Shown here: in pieces, positions 59,542 to 64,000 of the stretch | How positions within the stretch are numbered: the first letter of the stretch is position 1 | Layout of the letters: the number at the start of each line of letters is the position of its first letter | Origin: Paenibacillus endophyticus | GTDB lineage: Bacteria > Bacillota > Bacilli > Paenibacillales > Paenibacillaceae | DNA: 64,000 nucleotides | NCBI RefSeq assembly: GCF_014192395.1 | Contig: NZ_JACHXW010000032.1 | Coordinates: 1-64,000, forward strand | Direction: 5' to 3' | The notes under the pieces: model-generated | Databases searched by the model: none | Seen by the model: the letters and a program-made list of their open reading frames with translations, nothing else | Told to the model about the DNA's origin: nothing | Translations under genes and position numbers: made by a program

Positions 59542-60480
59542 GTGGAAGCACTGGCGCTGGAACGCAAAGCGGAGCAAAACCGCGAGCTGCGTGAACGGTT
59601 GTTACAGTTGAAGAAAGAACGGAATGCTATTATTCTAGCTCATTATTATCAGCGTGATGAAATACAAGAGGTAGCAGATTTCCGGGGCGACTCCTTCTTG
59701 CTTGCGCAGAAGGCAGCCCAGACAGATGCTGACGTTATCGTTTTCTGCGGCGTTCACTTTATGGGTGAGAGCGCTAAGATTCTTGCGCCTAACAAAACGG
59801 TTATTATACCCGATGAGCGCGCCGGCTGCCCAATGGCAGACATGGTCAGTGTCGATGGTTTGCGCAAGCTGAAAGCGCAGCATCCGAACGCAAAGGTTGT
59901 CACCTACATTAACTCGTCTGCAGAAATTAAAGCAGAGACGGATATTTGCTGTACATCAGCAAACGCGGTTAAGGTTGTGAACTCGGTTGAAGGCGATGAA
60001 GTGATCTGGGTACCGGATAAAAACCTTGGCCACTATGTGCAGCAGAACACCGATAAGAAGATGATTATCTGGGAAGGCTACTGCAACACGCATGACATGC
60101 TTACGGTAAAAGACGTTGAGGAAATGAAAGCAAAATATCCCAACGCACAGTTTGTTGTCCATCCAGAGTGCCGTCCCGAAGTTGTGGAACTAGGTGACTT
60201 TGTCGGTAGTACAACAGCCATTATCAAATATTGCAAGGAATCCGATTGCCAAGAGTTCATCGTAGGCACGGAGGATGGAACTGGCTACCAGCTTCGTCTA
60301 GACAGCCCGGGCAAGACCTTCCATTTTGCATCCAAATATTTGGTTTGCCCGAATATGAAGGTGAATAATTTGAAGAAGCTTGTCAAAGCTTTGGAAACGA
60401 TGCAGCCTCAAATTTATGTACCGCCTCATGTTGCGGATCAAGCCCGTCTTTCCTTGGAGCGCATGCTGCTTGTGAAGTAA
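59542..60480 (+). CDS. nadA: quinolinate synthase A
   Basis: A 312-residue [4Fe-4S] enzyme that condenses iminoaspartate with DHAP. Cluster ligands by comparison with other NadA are C96 (AGCPMA), C181 (EGYCNTHD) and C269 (VCPNMK); substrate histidines lie at HYYQ, NTH and HPEC. This is the shorter NadA form (B. subtilis NadA is longer). GTG start at 59542. First gene of nadABC-coaX. Confidence 0.95.
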   Translation: MEALALERKAEQNRELRERLLQLKKERNAIILAHYYQRDEIQEVADFRGDSFLLAQKAAQTDADVIVFCGVHFMGESAKILAPNKTVIIPDERAGCPMADMVSVDGLRKLKAQHPNAKVVTYINSSAEIKAETDICCTSANAVKVVNSVEGDEVIWVPDKNLGHYVQQNTDKKMIIWEGYCNTHDMLTVKDVEEMKAKYPNAQFVVHPECRPEVVELGDFVGSTTAIIKYCKESDCQEFIVGTEDGTGYQLRLDSPGKTFHFASKYLVCPNMKVNNLKKLVKALETMQPQIYVPPHVADQARLSLERMLLVK

Positions 60481-60532
60481 AAAACGCTGCTTTTATGCTC
60501 GCAAGATTAGCTTCGCTGCAAATTTTTTGCCT

Positions 60533-60592
60533 ATATTCCATGAAAAGACGTAAGCAGACGGCAGTGAGCCGGGTTTCACCGTTTACGCTTGG
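60533..60592 (+). repeat. possible degenerate copy of the dispersed repeat
   Basis: CTATATTC at the start, GACGTAAGC, and CCGTTTACGCTTG at the end align with type B in order, but the middle is diverged. The end runs into the GGGGGAG ribosome site of nadB. Confidence 0.45.
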
Positions 60593-60602
60593 GGGAGCCA
60601 TG

Positions 60603-62216
60603 ATGATTCCTAGATATTTAGTAGATGTGCAGCTAAGTGAGCTGCCTGTTGTTGAAAAAGATGTCATCGTAATCGGGGCCGGCATTGCCGGTCTTTTTAC
60701 CGCTATACGGGCAAGTGAGAATAACTCCGTTCTAATGATTACGAAAAAATCGCTGCTCGACAGCAATACAAGGTATGCGCAGGGCGGTATCGCCGCCGTT
60801 ATATCTGACGAGGATTCCCCTGCATACCATAGACAGGACACGCTTATAGCGGGGGCCGGACTATGCTCGGATGAAGCCGTCGATGTATTAGTGCATGAGG
60901 GCCCCAAAGGCGTTCGCAGCTTAATTAAAATGGGAACGCAATTCGACTTGGAGAATGGCGAGTTTGCGCTGACGAAGGAAGGCGCCCACAGCCAGCGGCG
61001 GATATTGCATGCCAACGGTGACGCTACCGGCTTCGAGATTGTTCGGGCTTTATCGGAAACCGCGGTTGCGAATGATCAAATCGAGGTGTGGGATGACCAC
61101 TTTGTGATCGATTTGGTCACACAAGACGGCGTTTGCTGTGGCGCTATCGTGCAAAAGCCGGGCGGACAGCGTTTATTCGTCAAAGGCAAAGCCGTTATTC
61201 TCAGCTCAGGCGGTGCCGGGCAGCTATACCGCTATACAACAAATCCTGAGGTCGCAACAGGAGACGGCATTGCCATGGCTTACCGAGCTGGAGCATACAT
61301 ACAGGACGTAGAGTTCATTCAATTTCATCCGACTTCACTCTGTTACCCTGGAGCGCCGAGATTTTTAATTTCAGAAGCTGTTCGGGGCGAGGGTGCGTAT
61401 CTTCGCAATATCAGGGGAGAACGATTCATGGAGCGTTATCATGAGCAGCTGGAGCTGGCTCCTAGGGACGTTGTTGCGCGCGCAATCGTTAGCGAAATGG
61501 AAGAGACGAAGTCCACCTTTGTTTATATCGATATTACGCATGAATCACCGGAGATGGTCAAGCACCGTTTTCCTACTATATACGAATACTGTTTGAGATA
61601 TGGCCTTGATCTGACCTCGGATTGGATTCCGGTAGCCCCAGCCATGCATTATATGATGGGCGGAGTGAAAACGGACTTAAATGGAGAAACAAACATTAAG
61701 CGTTTGTTCGCATGCGGAGAGGTTTCATCAACCGGCGTACATGGGGCTAATCGGTTGGCAAGCAATTCGCTGTCTGAAGCGATCGTGTTTGGCAGACGAA
61801 TTATTAAGCGAATCGAAGAGCTCTCGGAAAATACCATTATCCCCGTTATCGATAAAGACACGAAGCGCAGCAGCACCTCGATTCAAGCAGTCGTCGAAAG
61901 ACGGCTTAAGCTGCAAAAAATAATGGTTCGTTATGCAGGCTTGAGACGGGATGCCAAAGGGTTAATCAAAGGGCTGGAGGAATTGAAGCGTCAGCTTCCG
62001 ATCTATCAGTCAGTACTAACTGAACGTGAAGAATTTGAATTTGCTAATTTGCTTACATGCGCTTTGCTGACGACAGAGGCGGCGCTCTCTCGCGAGGAAA
62101 GCCGCGGAGCGCATTATCGTGAGGATTTCCCGGCTCGCGACGATGAAATGTGGAGAAAGCATACGGTGTTACACCGTCTATATGGACTGACGGAGGAGCG
62201 AATAGAGAATGTTTGA
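60603..62216 (+). CDS. nadB: L-aspartate oxidase
   Basis: A 537-residue flavoenzyme giving iminoaspartate for NadA. FAD motif VIVIGAGIAGLFTAIRA, active-site DTRYAQGGIAAV-type segment (here SNTRYAQGGIAAV), HPTSLC and the C-terminal helical domain. I start at ATG 60603, 5 nt after GGGGGAG (60600 is also an ATG); the upstream frame back to 60495 is unconserved and includes the repeat remnant. Confidence 0.95.
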   Translation: MIPRYLVDVQLSELPVVEKDVIVIGAGIAGLFTAIRASENNSVLMITKKSLLDSNTRYAQGGIAAVISDEDSPAYHRQDTLIAGAGLCSDEAVDVLVHEGPKGVRSLIKMGTQFDLENGEFALTKEGAHSQRRILHANGDATGFEIVRALSETAVANDQIEVWDDHFVIDLVTQDGVCCGAIVQKPGGQRLFVKGKAVILSSGGAGQLYRYTTNPEVATGDGIAMAYRAGAYIQDVEFIQFHPTSLCYPGAPRFLISEAVRGEGAYLRNIRGERFMERYHEQLELAPRDVVARAIVSEMEETKSTFVYIDITHESPEMVKHRFPTIYEYCLRYGLDLTSDWIPVAPAMHYMMGGVKTDLNGETNIKRLFACGEVSSTGVHGANRLASNSLSEAIVFGRRIIKRIEELSENTIIPVIDKDTKRSSTSIQAVVERRLKLQKIMVRYAGLRRDAKGLIKGLEELKRQLPIYQSVLTEREEFEFANLLTCALLTTEAALSREESRGAHYREDFPARDDEMWRKHTVLHRLYGLTEERIENV

Positions 62217-63093
62217 ATGGACGGCAGGCGGATATGATACAGCGGTGCGCGAGCAAATTCGCGGCTGGCTTGCAGAGGATATTGGCAGTGGAGACATCAC
62301 GACAGAGACGACTATACCAAGGGATTCGCGTTCCAAGGCTGTTATCCATGTCAAAGAAAGCGGTATTGTTGCTGGAATTCCAATCGCTAAGCTTGTATTC
62401 GAGGTCGTGGATGCATCACTTGTATTCCAGCCTCATGTTAACGACGGGGATCATGTCGCTAAAGGAACGGTACTTGCTACAGTAGAAGGCAGCACGCACA
62501 GCTTGCTTATAGGGGAACGACTAGCGCTTAACCTGATGCAAAGGCTGTCCGGCATTGCGACGAAGACGGATGCATTTGTCCGCGCGCTTGAAGGTTTGCC
62601 GGTAAGGCTTGTCGATACGCGCAAGACGACGCCAGGCCACCGCATGCTTGAGAAGTACGCAGTGCGCGTAGGCGGCGGAGCCAATCACCGTTTCGGTTTA
62701 TATGATGCTGTTATGATCAAGGATAACCATATTAAAGGTTCAGGCGGCATTCGTGCTGCTGTTGAGGCTGCACGCAGCAAAATCCCCCATACGATGAAAA
62801 TTGAAGTGGAGGCGGAATCGCTGGAGCAAGTAGGCGAAGCGCTCGCTTGCGGGGCGGATATTATTATGCTGGACAATATGTCTCCGTCTCTGATGAAAGA
62901 AGCCGTAGCTCAAATCAAGCAAGCTTCCCCCCATGTTATCGTAGAAGCGTCAGGCGGCGTTTCATTAGAAACAATAAAGGGTATTGCAGATTGTGGTGTC
63001 GATGTCATTTCTGTTGGAGGATTGACCTATTCCTTCCACGCGCTGGACATTAGCTTGGATTTGAATGCGAAGAAGGGTGGGGAACTGCTTTGA
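62209..63093 (+). CDS. nadC: nicotinate-nucleotide pyrophosphorylase (carboxylating)
   Basis: A 294-residue quinolinate phosphoribosyltransferase, third de novo NAD step. Signatures EDIGSGDITTE, RLVDTRKTTPGHRMLEKYAV and GGGANHRFGLYDAVMIKDNH (pieces thereof). It overlaps nadB by 8 nt and coaX by 4 nt. Confidence 0.96.
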   Translation: MFEWTAGGYDTAVREQIRGWLAEDIGSGDITTETTIPRDSRSKAVIHVKESGIVAGIPIAKLVFEVVDASLVFQPHVNDGDHVAKGTVLATVEGSTHSLLIGERLALNLMQRLSGIATKTDAFVRALEGLPVRLVDTRKTTPGHRMLEKYAVRVGGGANHRFGLYDAVMIKDNHIKGSGGIRAAVEAARSKIPHTMKIEVEAESLEQVGEALACGADIIMLDNMSPSLMKEAVAQIKQASPHVIVEASGGVSLETIKGIADCGVDVISVGGLTYSFHALDISLDLNAKKGGELL

Positions 63094-63863
63094 TCCTCGT
63101 CATTGACGTCGGAAACACGAATATCGTACTAGGCATTTACAAAGGAAAAGAGCTCCTTCATCATTGGCGTCTAAGCACGAATCGTTCTGCGACAGTAGAT
63201 GAATACGGCATAAACATCCATAACCTGTTTCATTATGCTGGCGTAAAGCTTGAGCAGATGGAAGGGGTCATTATTTCCTCCGTTGTGCCTCCATTAATGC
63301 GGACACTGGAGCAGCTATGTCTGAAATATTTGCGAAAAATCCCTTTAGTTGTAGGTCCTGGCGTGAAAACCGGATTGAATATCCGTTATGAAAATCCGCG
63401 TGAGGTCGGCGCCGATCGCATCGTTAATTCAGTGGCGGGTATCGTTAAATACGGATCGCCGCTTATTGTCGTTGATTTCGGTACGGCAACGACATTCGAC
63501 TATATTGATGAAGGCGGCAATTACTTAGGCGGAGCAATCGTTCCGGGCATAGGCATTTCGACTGAAGCGCTTTACCAGCGCGCGGCCAAGCTACCGCGTA
63601 TTGAACTTGTAAAGCCGAAAAGCGTCATAGGCAGAAATCCGGTTACTTCGATGCAGGCTGGTATTATTTTTGGCTATGCGGGTCAAGTAGATGGCATTGT
63701 CAAACGGATACGTACCGAATTTGGCGTTTCACCGCGCGTAATTGCCACTGGAGGGCTTGCGGAGTTAATTGCCGCTGAATCGGAAACGATAGAAGAGGTC
63801 GATCCGCTGCTGACCCTAGAAGGTCTTCGAATCATATATGAACGCAATCAGGAGGGATTATAA
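63090..63863 (+). CDS. coaX: type III pantothenate kinase
   Basis: A 257-residue ASKHA kinase, first step of CoA synthesis. DVGNTNIVLG phosphate loop, GADRIVNSVAG and VDFGTATTFDYI are the CoaX motifs. TTG start at 63090 overlapping the nadC stop; GGTGGGG upstream. Joins NAD and CoA synthesis in one operon. Confidence 0.95.
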   Translation: MILVIDVGNTNIVLGIYKGKELLHHWRLSTNRSATVDEYGINIHNLFHYAGVKLEQMEGVIISSVVPPLMRTLEQLCLKYLRKIPLVVGPGVKTGLNIRYENPREVGADRIVNSVAGIVKYGSPLIVVDFGTATTFDYIDEGGNYLGGAIVPGIGISTEALYQRAAKLPRIELVKPKSVIGRNPVTSMQAGIIFGYAGQVDGIVKRIRTEFGVSPRVIATGGLAELIAAESETIEEVDPLLTLEGLRIIYERNQEGL

Positions 63864-64000
63864 TGGATAATCAGCTGAAGGACGTGCTGGTGCGAGGAAC
63901 GGCATGGGGCGGTAAAATACGAGTGTTTGCGGCTCGCACGACTCAGCTCGTTGAGGAGCTCCGCCAAAGGCATGATACCTATCCAACGGCTACGGCCGCC
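63863..64000 (+). CDS. hslO: Hsp33 redox chaperone HslO (partial, 5' end)
   Basis: The first 46 codons (MDNQLKDVLVRGTAWGGKIR start, VFAARTTQLVEELRQRHDT) match the N-terminus of Hsp33. AGGAGGG lies upstream and the ATG overlaps the coaX stop by one base. The gene runs off the window, as expected for coaX-hslO order. Confidence 0.93.
   Translation, partial: MDNQLKDVLVRGTAWGGKIRVFAARTTQLVEELRQRHDTYPTATAA

Noticed and set aside
1..64000. CRISPR arrays, prophage genes, transposases
   Set aside because: None seen: no regularly spaced direct repeats, no transposase or integrase motifs. The dispersed repeats are irregularly spaced and have no ORF.

Overview
This 64 kb window is a chromosomal segment from an endospore-forming Bacillota, most likely Paenibacillus or a close relative. 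The evidence is the gene order (5S rRNA, gin, tmk, darA, holB, ricT, yabA, rsmI, abrB, tatD, rnmV, rsmA, yabG, veg, sspF, ispE, purR, ridA, spoVG, glmU, rplY, pth, fin, mfd, spoVT, mazG, rqcP, yabP, yabQ, divIC, yabR, spoIIE, yabS, yabT, tilS, hprT, ftsH, coaX, hslO), which follows the origin-proximal region of Bacillus subtilis almost gene for gene. Base composition is moderate, TTG and GTG starts are frequent, and several genes differ from Bacillus in ways usual for Paenibacillaceae. Genes normally found in this order in B. subtilis but absent here are xpaC/yaaN, yazA, metS and prs.

Layout. 0-8.5 kb: end of an rRNA operon, a membrane protein, the forespore anti-sigma factor Gin, and the tmk-darA-yaaR-holB-ricT-yabA-trmN6-rsmI cluster (DNA replication, biofilm/sporulation control, RNA modification). 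8.5-11.1 kb: abrB diverging from an HD-domain phosphohydrolase gene, with Spo0A-box-like sites on both sides of the intergenic region, then tatD. 11.2-27.6 kb: a c-di-AMP riboswitch ahead of a 3D/G5 cell-wall protein, then rnmV to mfd and a PrsA-like foldase. 27.6-36.6 kb: an accessory nitrogen island inserted between mfd/prsA and spoVT. It holds urtABCDE (urea uptake), an autoregulated merR-thioredoxin pair, an SPFH/ribbon-helix-helix pair, and a guanidine-I riboswitch in front of an ABC transporter that has decayed to an ATPase plus a permease stub. 36.7-53.9 kb: spoVT through ftsH. 53.9-59.1 kb: a second insertion, the nupNOPQ purine-nucleoside transporter. 59.5-64 kb: nadABC, coaX and the start of hslO.

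Regulation is unusually readable. I see candidate promoters for sigma-F (gin), sigma-G (sspF, spoVT), sigma-K (yabG), sigma-H (spoVG) and a sigma-B-like one (rplY/ctc); Spo0A boxes at abrB and spoIIE; PurR boxes at purR, nup and urt; GlnR/TnrA boxes at urt and at the guanidine-riboswitch operon; and two c-di-AMP sensors (DarA and the ydaO-type riboswitch). A family of about 100-bp dispersed repeats sits directly behind terminators at four loci (six full copies), with a probable remnant at a fifth.

All calls come from reading the sequence; no database search, folding or alignment program was run. Promoter and operator calls are motif matches, not measured sites.
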